Shown one piece after another: positions 9,257 to 17,407 of a stretch of 64,000 bases of DNA. The notes under the pieces are model-generated. The model did no database searches. It saw only the letters and a program-made list of their open reading frames with translations, and had not been told where the DNA came from. This DNA comes from Nocardia spumae (lineage in GTDB: Bacteria; Actinomycetota; Actinomycetes; Mycobacteriales; Mycobacteriaceae). The stretch spans positions 4,774,001 to 4,838,000 of the forward strand of contig NZ_JAJFZL010000001.1 of assembly GCF_020733635.1 (NCBI RefSeq). The letters are read 5' to 3'. Every line of letters starts with the position of its first letter. Within the stretch, counting starts at the first letter, position 1. Made by a program: the position numbers and the translations under genes.

Positions 9257-10516
9257 ATGAGCGTCGACAACCCCGCGCAGGAGCACACGATCCGGACGGG
9301 TGAGCAGGGGGCTGCGGCTCCCCGGGTATTGGTGGCGGGGGCGAGCATCGCCGGGCCGGCGCTGGCCCACTGGCTGCGACGGCGCGGGGCCGAGGTGACC
9401 GTGGTCGAGCGCGCTCCCGAACTGCGTCCCGGCGGGCAGGCGGTGGACGCGCGCGGGGTGACCAAGGACGTCATCCGGCGCATGGGCCTGGACGCGGCGG
9501 TGCGCGCGGCCCGTACCGAGACCGCCGGCGCGTACACCGTGGACGCGGACGGGAAAGTGCTGGAGACCTTTTCCGCGCAGGACGACGGCGGCGACGGGTA
9601 CATCTCGGAGATCGAGATCCTGCGCGGGGACCTGTCCCAGGTGCTCTACGACGACACCCGCGACGGTGTCGAGTACCTCTTCGGCGATCGGATCGCCGAG
9701 CTCACCCAGGACGCGGACGGGGTCGATGTCACCTTCGCCGGCGGCGACCGGCGGCGCTTCGACCTGGTGATCGGGGCGGACGGGCTGCACTCGGCGCTGC
9801 GGGCGATGGTCTTCGGGCCGCGTGAGCGGTTCGTCCGCCATCTCGGGCTCGTGCTGGCCTTCTACAGTGTGCCCAACGAGTTCGGGTTGGACCGCTGGAT
9901 GCTCGACTACCAGGAGTCCGGGCGCTCCGCCGCGCTGCGGCCCATCCCGGACGCCTCCCGGGCGATGGCCATCTTCTCCTTCCCCGCGGGGAACTTCGAC
10001 GTCGACTACCGCGATATCGAGGCCCAGAAGCGCCTGCTGCGCGAGCGGATGGACGGCATGGGCTGGTTGACCCCGCGGATCCTCGGCCACCTGGACGACA
10101 CCCCGGACTTCTACCTCGACCAGGTCGCCCAGGTGGTGATGGATCGCTGGTCGACAGGACGGGTCGGGCTGTTCGGGGACGCGGCGTTCAGCTCGTCGCC
10201 GATGTCCGGGCAGGGCACCGGACTGGCCCTGGTCGGCGCCTACCTGCTGGCCGGCGAGCTGGCCGCCGCCGGCTGGGACCCGGAGGCGGGCTTCGCGCGC
10301 TACGAGGCGCGGATGCGCCCGTTCGTCGAGGCCAACCAGGAGATCGGCCGATTGCACGCCGACAGCCTCACCGCCCCCGCGCCGGAACCCGAGCCGGGCG
10401 CCGAGCCCGAATGGGATATGGAGCTGATCGACCGCGCCCTCAACGGCATCGAACTGCCCGACTACGCGGGAGTGCCGGATTCGGGAGCCTCGGTCACCCC
10501 GTCGGCCACGACGTAG
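9257..10516 (+). CDS. FAD-dependent monooxygenase
   Basis: A 419-residue class A flavoprotein monooxygenase of the PheA/TetX-like group, expected to hydroxylate an aromatic or polyketide-like substrate using NAD(P)H and O2. The N-terminal Rossmann motif (VLVAGASIAGPALAHWL, about residues 24-40) carries the GxSxxG dinucleotide-binding loop. The second FAD motif is VGLFGDAAFSSSPMSGQGTGLAL (GD motif near residue 309). ATG at 9257 is preceded by a GAGAGG ribosome-binding site. It carries the ECF-type promoter block shared with the LLM gene and ends at a bidirectional hairpin facing the RibD-like reductase. The substrate is unknown. Confidence 0.9.
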   Translation: MSVDNPAQEHTIRTGEQGAAAPRVLVAGASIAGPALAHWLRRRGAEVTVVERAPELRPGGQAVDARGVTKDVIRRMGLDAAVRAARTETAGAYTVDADGKVLETFSAQDDGGDGYISEIEILRGDLSQVLYDDTRDGVEYLFGDRIAELTQDADGVDVTFAGGDRRRFDLVIGADGLHSALRAMVFGPRERFVRHLGLVLAFYSVPNEFGLDRWMLDYQESGRSAALRPIPDASRAMAIFSFPAGNFDVDYRDIEAQKRLLRERMDGMGWLTPRILGHLDDTPDFYLDQVAQVVMDRWSTGRVGLFGDAAFSSSPMSGQGTGLALVGAYLLAGELAAAGWDPEAGFARYEARMRPFVEANQEIGRLHADSLTAPAPEPEPGAEPEWDMELIDRALNGIELPDYAGVPDSGASVTPSATT

Positions 10517-10545
10517 CCGTCGCACGACCGATGACGCTTCGGTAG

Positions 10546-10577
10546 GCCACCGCCGAATTGCCTACGCCGGCGGTGGC
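10546..10577. terminator. Candidate bidirectional hairpin
   Basis: Nine-base perfect arms GCCACCGCC (10546-10554) and GGCGGTGGC (10569-10577) flank a 14-base loop. The hairpin sits between the convergent monooxygenase and RibD-like genes. No T-tract follows, so termination is inferred from position and stem strength. Confidence 0.5.
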
Positions 10578-10595
10578 GCGTCCCTCAGAACACGG

Positions 10596-11150
10596 TCATC
10601 GTGCGGGCCTGCCGTAGCGGGTGAACACCGCCGCTCCGACCGGCTCGACCGATCGGCACTCCAGATCGATCGGCGAGTCGGGCGCGAACAGCTGCGCACC
10701 GTATCCCAGCACGGTCGGGAAGGTCAGCAGCCGATACTCGTCGATCAGATCCTCGCCCATCAGCTGGTGGACGACGCTCAGGCTGCCGGTGACGATCACA
10801 TCCCGGTGCTCGCTCGTGACGGCATCGATGAGGTCACCGTCGAGAATCCGCGAATTCTGCCAGGCCGAGACGTCGGTCAGGGTGGTGGAGGCGACCAGTT
10901 TCGTCGCGGCGTTCATCCGCGCGGAGAACGGATCGTCGCGGCCCGGCCAGATCTCGGCGAACAACTCCCATGTTCTGCGTCCCAGCAGCATGACCCCCTC
11001 GTCGAGCAGTTTTCCGAGCCGGAACTTGTCCCCGGCCACGGCTTCGGGGCCGTACCGGAACGCCCACCCGCCGTGTGGGGTGCCCGCCCGGCCGTCCGGG
11101 TCGCCTACCCGCCCGTCCAGGGTGATGAACTCGATGACGACAACGCTCAT
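10596..11150 (-). CDS. Dihydrofolate reductase family protein (RibD C-terminal domain)
   Basis: A 184-residue protein of the RibD C-terminal/DHFR-like family (related to YyaP/YwjB), predicted NAD(P)H-dependent reductase of unknown substrate. Characteristic parts are the N-terminal IEFITLDGRVGDP, LLGRRTWELF near residue 57, and VTGSLSVVHQLM near residue 120, where the cofactor is usually bound. Genes of this family are often controlled by ECF sigma factors with SnoaL-like tails, and here the sigma gene lies 78 bases upstream in the same orientation with its own promoter-like motif between them. It converges on the monooxygenase. Confidence 0.88.
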   Translation of the reverse strand: MSVVVIEFITLDGRVGDPDGRAGTPHGGWAFRYGPEAVAGDKFRLGKLLDEGVMLLGRRTWELFAEIWPGRDDPFSARMNAATKLVASTTLTDVSAWQNSRILDGDLIDAVTSEHRDVIVTGSLSVVHQLMGEDLIDEYRLLTFPTVLGYGAQLFAPDSPIDLECRSVEPVGAAVFTRYGRPAR

Positions 11151-11183
11151 GATGATGTCCTTGGGCTCGATCGGTCTGTCACC

Positions 11184-11218
11184 GGTACTTACCGGCGGAG
11201 TCGGCCCGACTCATCGGA
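11184..11218 (-). promoter_or_regulatory. Third, weaker copy of the shared promoter core
   Basis: Read on the minus strand this contains CCGATGAGT, a spacer, and GGTAAGTACC in the same register as CCGATGAGT...CGTCGATACC in the block at 13289. It lies 33 bases before the RibD-like start codon, between the sigma gene and that gene. Similarity outside the two core boxes is low. Confidence 0.4.
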
Positions 11219-11228
11219 GTCGTCGAAA

Positions 11229-12155
11229 CTATGCGGAATCGATCCGCTCCGGCAGTCCGAACATGGACAACACTCCGGGATCGGCGAAGACCACATTGTG
11301 TGCGATGCGGCCGGCGGCGACGGTGAAGACCTGCAGCGTATGCAACCGATGTCCGCCCTCCGGCGCGGGCATGTACGCGGCCAGCGCGGGCTGGCCGTTG
11401 GCGGTGAGAGGACGCATGCGCCAATCGGTTCCCCGAATCCGGAACACTCGCTGCAGGAACCGGCCGTAATCCCGGCTCCCGCGATACCACAGCGGCACCG
11501 GCGGCATCTCCATGACCGCGTCGGCTGTCAGCAATCGCACCAGCGCGGCGACATCGGCGGCCTCGAACGCCCGCGCGTAGCGCTGGATCACCGCAGCCAC
11601 CTCGGGGTCGTCGGGTTCGGTGACGACCTCCAGACCGGGCGCGTCGGCCACGGCGGCCCGCGCCCGCTGCAGGGCGCTGTTCACGGCCGCGACAGTGGTA
11701 TCCAATTGCTCGGCGACCTCGGCGGCGCTGAACTCCAGCACCTCGCGCAGGATGAGGACGGCTCGCTGGCGCGCCGGTAGCAGCTGCACGGCCGCCACCA
11801 ACGCCAACCGCAGGTCCTCCCGGGCCGCGGTCTCGAATCGCGAGTCGGGATAGGGCTGCAGCCACGGAATATCGAGGGCCGGAAGCAGTTTCGCGTCGAT
11901 ATCGTCGGAAGCGGGCCCCAGGCCGGTCGGCAGTGCCCGTCGCTTCGCTCCGTCCAATGCCGTGAGGCAGACATTGGTGGCGATCCGGTACAGCCACGTC
12001 CGCACCGAGGCGCGGGTGCTCTCGTAGCGATCCCGCGCCCGCCACGCGCGCAACATCGTCTCCTGCACCACATCCTCGGCCTCGTGCACCGAGCCCAGCA
12101 TCCGGTAGCAGTAGGCAATCAGCTCGCCCCGAAAGGGCTCGAACTCCGTCGACAC
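11229..12155 (-). CDS. ECF RNA polymerase sigma factor with SnoaL-like C-terminal domain (SigG-like)
   Basis: A 308-residue ECF sigma factor of the SigG/SigX5-like group. Region 2 spans about residues 7-75 (YCYRMLGSVHEAEDVVQETMLRAW) and region 4 about 125-180 (LPARQRAVLILREVLEFSAAEVAEQL, HTH). Residues 190-308 form a SnoaL-like/NTF2 fold domain that commonly regulates such factors in place of a separate anti-sigma. No anti-sigma gene is visible. It starts 4 bases after the stop of the proline iminopeptidase gene, so the two are likely cotranscribed. Candidate targets are the monooxygenase, RibD-like and LLM genes that share a promoter block. Confidence 0.88.
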   Translation of the reverse strand: MSTEFEPFRGELIAYCYRMLGSVHEAEDVVQETMLRAWRARDRYESTRASVRTWLYRIATNVCLTALDGAKRRALPTGLGPASDDIDAKLLPALDIPWLQPYPDSRFETAAREDLRLALVAAVQLLPARQRAVLILREVLEFSAAEVAEQLDTTVAAVNSALQRARAAVADAPGLEVVTEPDDPEVAAVIQRYARAFEAADVAALVRLLTADAVMEMPPVPLWYRGSRDYGRFLQRVFRIRGTDWRMRPLTANGQPALAAYMPAPEGGHRLHTLQVFTVAAGRIAHNVVFADPGVLSMFGLPERIDSA

Positions 12156-12159
12156 CTGA

Positions 12160-13155
12160 TCATCGAAACATCGCCGGCGGCGCCTGATCGGCGAATCGGG
12201 CGACTGCGTCGAAGATCGCGGCGGCCATGTCCGGGCTGCCGGTGTGCCCGGAGTCGTCGATGACCCTCAGTTCCGCGTCGGGCCAGGCCCGGGCGAGCTC
12301 CCAGGCCGTGAGCAACGGCGCGGACAGATCGAGACGACCGTGGATGAGGACTCCGGGGATTCCGGCGAGCCGATGTGCGTCACGCAGCAGCCGGCCGTCC
12401 TCGAGCCAGGCCGCGTGTGCGAAGTAGTGGGTGCAGATCCGCACGAACGCCGACCGCGCCGCATCCGGCTTGGCACTGTATTGGCCTGGTGCGCCCAGGG
12501 TTTCGTGCGCGATCACCGCATCCTCCCAGGCGCACCATTCCCGCGCGGCCTCCGCGCGCACCACCGGGTCCGGATGTTGCATGAGTTGCCGATATCCCTC
12601 GACCAGATTCCCGTCCCGGTGCTCGGCGGGTGCACCGCCGCGAAACCGTTCCCATTCGATCGGCAACAGCAACCGCAGGCCGTGGTAGAGCCAGTCGATC
12701 TCCCGCGGCCGCGTCATGGTCACCCCGACCAGCACGATCCCGATGACCCGCTCCGGGTGGCGCTGCGCGTAGGCGAGGATCAGGGTGCTGGCCCAGGAGC
12801 CGCCGTAGAGTACCCATCGATCGATCCCGAGATGTTCGCGCAGCCGCTCCATATCCGCCAGCAGATGCTCGGTGGTGTTGTGCGCCATATCGACACCCGG
12901 ATCGGAGGCGTGCGGCAGACTCTCACCGCAGCCGCGCTGATCGAACAGCACGATCCGGAACGCGTCGGGATCGAAGGTCTTGCGAGCTCCGCGCCGTCCC
13001 CCGCCGCCGGGACCGCCGTGCACCACCAGCGCGGGCCGCCCGTCCGGGTTCCCGCTGGTTTCCCAGTAGATCCGGTTGTCGTCACCGACGTCGAGCAGCC
13101 CCGACGCGTAGGGTTCGATCTCGGGAAAGGGCTGCCGCACACCGGAATCAGGCAT
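12160..13155 (-). CDS. pip: Proline iminopeptidase
   Basis: A 331-residue alpha/beta hydrolase of peptidase family S33 that removes N-terminal proline from peptides in the cytoplasm. It shows the oxyanion segment VVHGGPGGGG (near residue 47), the FDQRGCGES motif, the nucleophile elbow GGSWASTL (Ser near residue 113), the Asp near HGRLDL, and the final His in DDSGHTG. The ATG at 13155 gives the conserved 'FPEIEPYASGLLDVGDDNRIYWE' start of the family; the longer frame upstream is antisense to other sequence. It sits 4 bases ahead of the ECF sigma gene, which suggests a small operon. Confidence 0.93.
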   Translation of the reverse strand: MPDSGVRQPFPEIEPYASGLLDVGDDNRIYWETSGNPDGRPALVVHGGPGGGGRRGARKTFDPDAFRIVLFDQRGCGESLPHASDPGVDMAHNTTEHLLADMERLREHLGIDRWVLYGGSWASTLILAYAQRHPERVIGIVLVGVTMTRPREIDWLYHGLRLLLPIEWERFRGGAPAEHRDGNLVEGYRQLMQHPDPVVRAEAAREWCAWEDAVIAHETLGAPGQYSAKPDAARSAFVRICTHYFAHAAWLEDGRLLRDAHRLAGIPGVLIHGRLDLSAPLLTAWELARAWPDAELRVIDDSGHTGSPDMAAAIFDAVARFADQAPPAMFR

Positions 13156-13288
13156 AGCGACAACAGTACGTACCTCACCGTTGCCACGACGCCGAAACCC
13201 GACGCCGTCGCCCCACGAACCCGACCGTCCCACACCGTCTACGGTCGCCGAGTTGAGGGCGTTCGCACCCGGGTAAGCGATCTCGGCT

Positions 13289-13346
13289 GCCGCACCGATG
13301 AGTTTCGGATGGATCGTCCGTCGATACCTCTGAAGACACCGACAGC
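13289..13346 (+). promoter_or_regulatory. Conserved promoter block B (shared with 9145-9202)
   Basis: The partner of block A: CCGATGAGTTTCG, spacer, CGTCGATACC, then CACCGACAGC. It ends 64 bases upstream of the LLM start codon. The ungapped alignment over 58 bases and similar distance to the start support a functional promoter rather than leftover coding sequence. Confidence 0.55.
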
Positions 13347-13410
13347 ACACGGATGCGGCCCCGTGCGGACATCGAGTCCGGGCTCGCCGACCACACCGAG
13401 GAGTTCCGAG

Positions 13411-14214
13411 ATGACGAAGCCCTTTCGATTCGGGGTCGTTGCCCCGCTCATGAGCGATGTGGCGGCGTGGCGCGATCGCGTGCGCGGCATCGCCGACAGC
13501 GGCTACTCGACCCTGCTGGTGCCCGACTTCCCGCAGACACAACCGGCGCCCGGCCCCATGCTGGCCACCGCCGCGGCCTTGACCGACCTGCGCGTGGGCA
13601 CCTGGGTGTATGCCTCCCCGCTGCGTCCGGCCTGGATGACGGCGTGGGAGGCGCATTCGCTGTCGCTGCTGACCGAGGGTCGTTTCGAGATGGGCATCGG
13701 CACCGGCCGCCCGGGAATGGAGGACGAGCTGCGCGACAAGGGCCTGCCCGTCGTTCCGCCGCACGAGCGACTGTCGCAGATACGGGACACGGTCACCGCG
13801 CTACGCGATTTCGACGGCCCCGACCATCGCACGCCGGTGGCGATGGCTGTCCTCGGTCCGAAGGCCCGGGCGCTGGCGGCCGAGGTCGCGGACACGGTCA
13901 CCTTCGCGTTGGGCCCGCAGCCTCGGGCCGAAGTCGCGCGGCTGGCAGACGATTTCCGCGCCGTCCCCGACATCGAGCTCGCACTCGCCGTGCCGGTCAT
14001 CGGCGACGCTGTCGCCGCCCATATGGCGCCGCCCTGGACCGACCCCGCCGCACTTCGCGCGGCGGACGCGGTGACCGTGCTTCCCGACGACCCGGCGGCC
14101 GCCATCGAGGAGATCCAGCGGCGACGCGAGGAGATGGGGTTCTCCTACTTCATCTTCGGCGCCGACTTCGCCGAAAGGTTCGCTCCGGTCGTCGCCGAGC
14201 TCGCCGGCCGGTAG
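13411..14214 (+). CDS. LLM class flavin/F420-dependent oxidoreductase
   Basis: A 267-residue luciferase-like monooxygenase family protein, of the short F420-type group seen in mycobacteria and nocardiae. It begins KPFRFGVVAPL, has the LATAAALTDLRVGTWVYASPLR segment around residues 48-70 and a GRFEMGIGTGRP motif near residue 92 that binds the cofactor phosphate region. The family uses F420 or FMN to reduce or oxidise carbonyl compounds; the substrate is unknown. ATG at 13411 follows GAGGAG at about 13398-13403. It carries the shared ECF-type promoter block and converges on the quinone oxidoreductase gene with only 7 bases between stops. Confidence 0.88.
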   Translation: MTKPFRFGVVAPLMSDVAAWRDRVRGIADSGYSTLLVPDFPQTQPAPGPMLATAAALTDLRVGTWVYASPLRPAWMTAWEAHSLSLLTEGRFEMGIGTGRPGMEDELRDKGLPVVPPHERLSQIRDTVTALRDFDGPDHRTPVAMAVLGPKARALAAEVADTVTFALGPQPRAEVARLADDFRAVPDIELALAVPVIGDAVAAHMAPPWTDPAALRAADAVTVLPDDPAAAIEEIQRRREEMGFSYFIFGADFAERFAPVVAELAGR

Positions 14215-14221
14215 CCGACGC

Positions 14222-15223
14222 TCAGAGTTCGACGACGATCTTGCCGGTGTGGGTGCTGGACTCCATCAGGCGGTGGGCGTCGCGAATACTGTCCAGGCCG
14301 GCGAAGACCGCGCCGACGTGGGGGCGGAAGACACCGTCGCGGATGCCGGACGCGATCCAGTGGTTGATCCGGCGGCGCCCCTCGGCGGTGGTCGACAATT
14401 CCATATTGGCGTAGCCGAGAATGCGCAGCGGCCAGTTCATGGGCATCGACATCGGGCGCTGGTCGAGCCAGCCGTAGACCACAACCGTGCCGTTATGTGC
14501 TGCGGCAGTGCTCAATTCGGCCAGGCCCGGTCCGCCGACCGCATCGAAGACGACCTGTGCGCCGACACCCCCGGTGATGCGGCGGGTCTCGGCCACGACG
14601 TCGGAATCCGCCGAGGCGATGACATGCGCGGCTCCGTTGTCGAGCAGATCGCGGTTCTTCTCACCCGTCCGGGTCACCGCGATGGGGATGGCGCCGATCC
14701 GAGCGGCGGTCTGCAGTGCGGCGATGCCCACACCACTCGAGGCCGCGGTGATCAGGACATGGTCACCGGGGCGCAGACCTCCGGTTTCCACGAGGCCGCC
14801 GTAGGCGGTGGAGTAGGTGAGCCAGGTCGCCGCGCCGGTCACCGCGTCGAGGCCCGCCGGGCGCGGGACCACGGACTCCACCGGCAGCACCACCCGTTCG
14901 GCGTACACGCCCGCCGCGCTCATCTCGATATTCGGTCCGGTCGAAACCTCGTCCCCCACAGCGAATTCGGTGACGTCCGGACCGACCGCCTCGATCACTC
15001 CGGAGGATTCGTAGCCGAGCCGGGAGCCCGGAAGGGTCGGCAGGTAGTAGTAGGTGCCGGCTCGGAACAGCGCCTCCGCGCGGTTGAGTCCGAGCGCTTC
15101 GATGCGGATCAGCACCTCCCCCGGTCCGGGGGCGGGTAGCCGGAGGTCTTCGATGGTCAGGACGTCGGGGTCACCGAGTTCGTGGAAGACGACGGTGCGT
15201 GCGGTAATCGCGTCGATTGTCAT
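14222..15223 (-). CDS. Zinc-independent quinone oxidoreductase-like dehydrogenase (MDR)
   Basis: A 333-residue medium-chain dehydrogenase/reductase of the quinone oxidoreductase group. The GroES-like domain occupies residues 1-125, with the Rossmann motif at VLITAASSGVGIAALQTAA (near residue 150). The zinc ligands of alcohol dehydrogenases are absent, as in NADPH:quinone reductases. The ATG at 15223 gives the usual beginning TARTVVFHELGDPDVL. It is divergent from the AraC regulator gene, with direct repeats between them, so it is the likely target of that regulator. Confidence 0.88.
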   Translation of the reverse strand: MTIDAITARTVVFHELGDPDVLTIEDLRLPAPGPGEVLIRIEALGLNRAEALFRAGTYYYLPTLPGSRLGYESSGVIEAVGPDVTEFAVGDEVSTGPNIEMSAAGVYAERVVLPVESVVPRPAGLDAVTGAATWLTYSTAYGGLVETGGLRPGDHVLITAASSGVGIAALQTAARIGAIPIAVTRTGEKNRDLLDNGAAHVIASADSDVVAETRRITGGVGAQVVFDAVGGPGLAELSTAAAHNGTVVVYGWLDQRPMSMPMNWPLRILGYANMELSTTAEGRRRINHWIASGIRDGVFRPHVGAVFAGLDSIRDAHRLMESSTHTGKIVVEL

Positions 15224-15268
15224 GCCATCGACGTTATGCACCACCACAGAGATGATCTATGCGTAAAA

Positions 15269-15317
15269 GTCTCGCGCGAATGTCCATTCGTCTCGCGAGA
15301 AGGACCACGACTATCCT
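15269..15317 (+). promoter_or_regulatory. AraC-type direct repeats and leaderless promoter
   Basis: GTCTCGCG occurs at 15269-15276 and again at 15290-15297, exactly 21 bases apart, the two-helical-turn spacing used by AraC-family half-sites. The second copy also forms an inverted arm with the first (TCTCGCG at 15270 and CGCGAGA at 15294). A -10 element TATCCT at 15312-15317 lies six bases before the AraC ATG, giving a leaderless mRNA. The repeats would overlap the -35 of this promoter and sit upstream of the divergent oxidoreductase. Confidence 0.6.
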
Positions 15318-15323
15318 TCGGAT

Positions 15324-16265
15324 ATGGGCTTGGATGTACTCAGCGATGCCGTCGCGACGATGCGCACCGGTCGTCCGCACTCCTCGCGCCAGCACAAGTC
15401 GGGCGCGTGGGGCATGCGCTTCCCCGCCTCGGACGGCACCGGATTCCACGTCGTCCTGCAGGGCTCGGCCTGGTTGATCCTCGACAGCGGCGATCCGATT
15501 CCGCTCGGCCCCGGCGATATCGTCTTCCTGCCGCACGGCCGCGGCCACGCGCTGGCCGGCGATCCCGCCGCGCCGCTACGCGAGGTGAAGCCGTTACCCG
15601 ACGGCTCGTGGCCGGAACCCGCGGCCGAACCACACGCGCCCGACGCCCCGGTCACGCTATTGCTGTGCGGCGCATATCAACTCGACCGCCGACGCGCGCA
15701 CCCCCTGCTCACGAATCTACCCGAGGTCATCCATCTGCGCCCCCGGGTCGGCACGCACCGCTCCCTGCGCGCGGCGGTGGAACTCCTGGGCACCGAACTC
15801 GAGGAATCCCAGCCCGGCTCGGCGGCCATCGTCACATCCCTGCTGGATACCCTGTTGCTCTACATCCTGCGCGCCTGGTGGCTGGACGCCCAGGACGAGG
15901 GCGCCCCGCGCAACGGCTGGGCCGCCGCATTGGCCGATCGCCCCGTCGCCGCCGCCCTGCGCGCGATCCACACCAATCCCGAAAACCCCTGGACTGTAGA
16001 GGAACTCGGCGCCATCGGCGGCCTGTCCCGCGCCGCGTTCGCACGCCGATTCACCGCCACCGTCGGACGTTCCCCACTCGCCTACCTGACCTGGTGGCGC
16101 ATGACGCTGGCCGGGCGCCTGCTCCGCTCCGACGACACCCCGCTACGCACCGTGGCCCAGCGCGTCGGCTACACCTCGGAATTCGCGTTCGCGAAGGCGT
16201 TCAAACGCGAATACAGCACGGCCCCGGGGCAATACCGATCCGACGCGCATCCTCTTGCGCGGTGA
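15324..16265 (+). CDS. AraC family transcriptional regulator with cupin sensor
   Basis: A 313-residue regulator. Residues 25-90 form a cupin-like AraC-binding domain (FHVVLQGSAWLIL, GPGDIVFLPHGRGHAL). Residues 205-305 hold the two HTH motifs: first around WTVEELGAIGGLSRAAFARRF, second around LRTVAQRVGYTSEFAFAKAFKREY, ending with the typical APGQYR. ATG at 15324 is preceded by a leaderless promoter. The divergent quinone oxidoreductase is the probable target, and the gene probably autoregulates through the 21-base-spaced repeats. Confidence 0.92.
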   Translation: MGLDVLSDAVATMRTGRPHSSRQHKSGAWGMRFPASDGTGFHVVLQGSAWLILDSGDPIPLGPGDIVFLPHGRGHALAGDPAAPLREVKPLPDGSWPEPAAEPHAPDAPVTLLLCGAYQLDRRRAHPLLTNLPEVIHLRPRVGTHRSLRAAVELLGTELEESQPGSAAIVTSLLDTLLLYILRAWWLDAQDEGAPRNGWAAALADRPVAAALRAIHTNPENPWTVEELGAIGGLSRAAFARRFTATVGRSPLAYLTWWRMTLAGRLLRSDDTPLRTVAQRVGYTSEFAFAKAFKREYSTAPGQYRSDAHPLAR

Positions 16266-16437
16266 CGACCGCTTCCGCGGCGCCCTGAGGCCGAGCATGC
16301 CAGGGCAGGGCGGTCACGGTCCCCGCCACCCATGTCCCCTCCGGAAGCGGACCGGTGTCGTAGCGCCCACCGCCATCGCCCACCTCGAACCAGTACCACG
16401 CGTTCTCCTCGAGAGCGTGAATCCGGAACCAGTGCAG
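16201..16437 (-). pseudogene. Possible gene remnant without a start codon
   Basis: On the minus strand a frame reads naturally from an HWFRIHALEENAWYWFEV stretch into DTGPLPEGTWVAGTVTALPWHA, which looks like real protein. The only upstream in-frame stop is at 16450-16452 and no ATG, GTG or TTG lies before the GTG at 16383, so an N-terminus seems to be missing. The 3' end overlaps the AraC gene by 65 bases. It may be a degraded gene or start from an unusual CTG at 16437. I do not recognise the family. Confidence 0.3.
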
Positions 16438-16479
16438 GACAGGCCGACGCTACCCGGTGGCCCGCTTTCGGGCGAGGCG

Positions 16480-16980
16480 CTACACGTCGAAGGTGTCGTC
16501 CTCGGGAAGCTGATGAATCGCGGAGCGGCGTCGCACGAGCTTGCCGATGGCCAGGGCGGCTACCGCGCCGATCACGCCGCCGACGACCGCGCCCAGCAGA
16601 CTCTGCGGAAGCGAGTCCGATGGCAGTGTGCGCCACAGGAAGACCGCCAGCCATGCGGCGACCAACGGATAGGTCGTGGCATAGGCGATCCGTTTGCGCT
16701 GCGGCGGAAAGCCTTTCAGCAGGCTCCGCATATCGATGCCGCGCCGCGCGCAGTAGCGGAGCAGCAGCAGTGAGGTGAGACTGGGCAGCAGGAAGATCAG
16801 CAGCGACACCGCCGTGGCATCGAGGGCGGCGGCGACGATGGCGATCACGTAGCAGCCGTAGATCGTCGCGCACAGCGCGATGGTCGAGCCCCGGTAGAAC
16901 TCCTCCCGGGCACGCTCATCACCCCAGGCCGGTTCGTCGGCCGCCAGGAAGATGTCCTCGAATGCGGTGGTTTTGGTCAT
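16480..16980 (-). CDS. Integral membrane protein partnered with an XRE regulator
   Basis: A 166-residue protein with about four hydrophobic segments (approx. residues 32-50, 52-72, 97-115 and 125-145) and a charged C-terminal tail. I do not recognise a named family beyond the common pairing of a small XRE regulator with a DUF2178/DUF3796-like membrane protein. ATG at 16980 overlaps the regulator stop codon by four bases (ATGA), so translation is coupled. A membrane sensor or transport accessory role is inferred only from the pairing. Confidence 0.75.
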   Translation of the reverse strand: MTKTTAFEDIFLAADEPAWGDERAREEFYRGSTIALCATIYGCYVIAIVAAALDATAVSLLIFLLPSLTSLLLLRYCARRGIDMRSLLKGFPPQRKRIAYATTYPLVAAWLAVFLWRTLPSDSLPQSLLGAVVGGVIGAVAALAIGKLVRRRSAIHQLPEDDTFDV

Positions 16981-17225
16981 GTCCCCTCCAGGTCTTCGGT
17001 CCAGAAAATATCTTCCACCGTCGTCCCCAGCGCCCGGGCGATACGCAGTGCGAGAAAGACGCTCGGCGCGTAGTCGCCCTGTTCGATCGAGATCACGGTT
17101 TGCCGGCTGACGCCGACGGTTGTCGCCAAGTTCGCCTGGGTTATCCGGCATTCGCGCCGTCGCGTCCGGACCGGATGCTCCCGCTGATCGCTGACCACGC
17201 GATCGATGTTAAGGATGTTTGACAT
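16977..17225 (-). CDS. XRE family transcriptional regulator (short)
   Basis: An HTH protein of up to 82 residues. The core HTH (ITQANLATTVGVSRQTVISIEQGDYAPS) resembles the YozG/PlcR-short group, followed by LALRIARALGTTVEDIFW. The ATG at 17225 lacks a ribosome-binding site and lies inside a palindrome; a GTG at 17198 gives a 73-residue protein of more usual length and is seven bases after a TAACAT -10 box. I keep the longer frame but consider the GTG start likely. The gene is the first of a two-gene operon with the membrane protein. Confidence 0.85.
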   Translation of the reverse strand: MSNILNIDRVVSDQREHPVRTRRRECRITQANLATTVGVSRQTVISIEQGDYAPSVFLALRIARALGTTVEDIFWTEDLEGT

Positions 17226-17235
17226 TAGATGTCAA
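17207..17235 (-). promoter_or_regulatory. Promoter and palindromic operator of the XRE operon
   Basis: TTGACAT-TAG-ATGTCAA (17219-17235) is a perfect 7+7 inverted repeat. On the minus strand its first half supplies a consensus TTGACA -35 box, and TAACAT begins 18 bases further on, just before a GTG codon. The arrangement suggests autorepression of a leaderless transcript. Confidence 0.55.
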
Positions 17236-17407
17236 GGAAACTTGTCTTTTCGGCCCGGGGCATCGGCGCGCCGACCTCGCGGCGCGATTCGACCACCGCA
17301 CGGTGCTCGGGTCGAGGTCCGCGGTGTGCACCTGGGGTCGGCGAGATCGACGCCCTCTCCCGGCGCCCTCCACATCCCGCCGTCCGGTCGGCGCCGCCCC
17401 GATCACA

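Noticed and set aside
8690..10525. A 611-codon open frame on the minus strand
   Set aside because: It is antisense to the monooxygenase gene and has Arg/Gly-rich, repetitive composition expected from a shadow frame in high-GC DNA.
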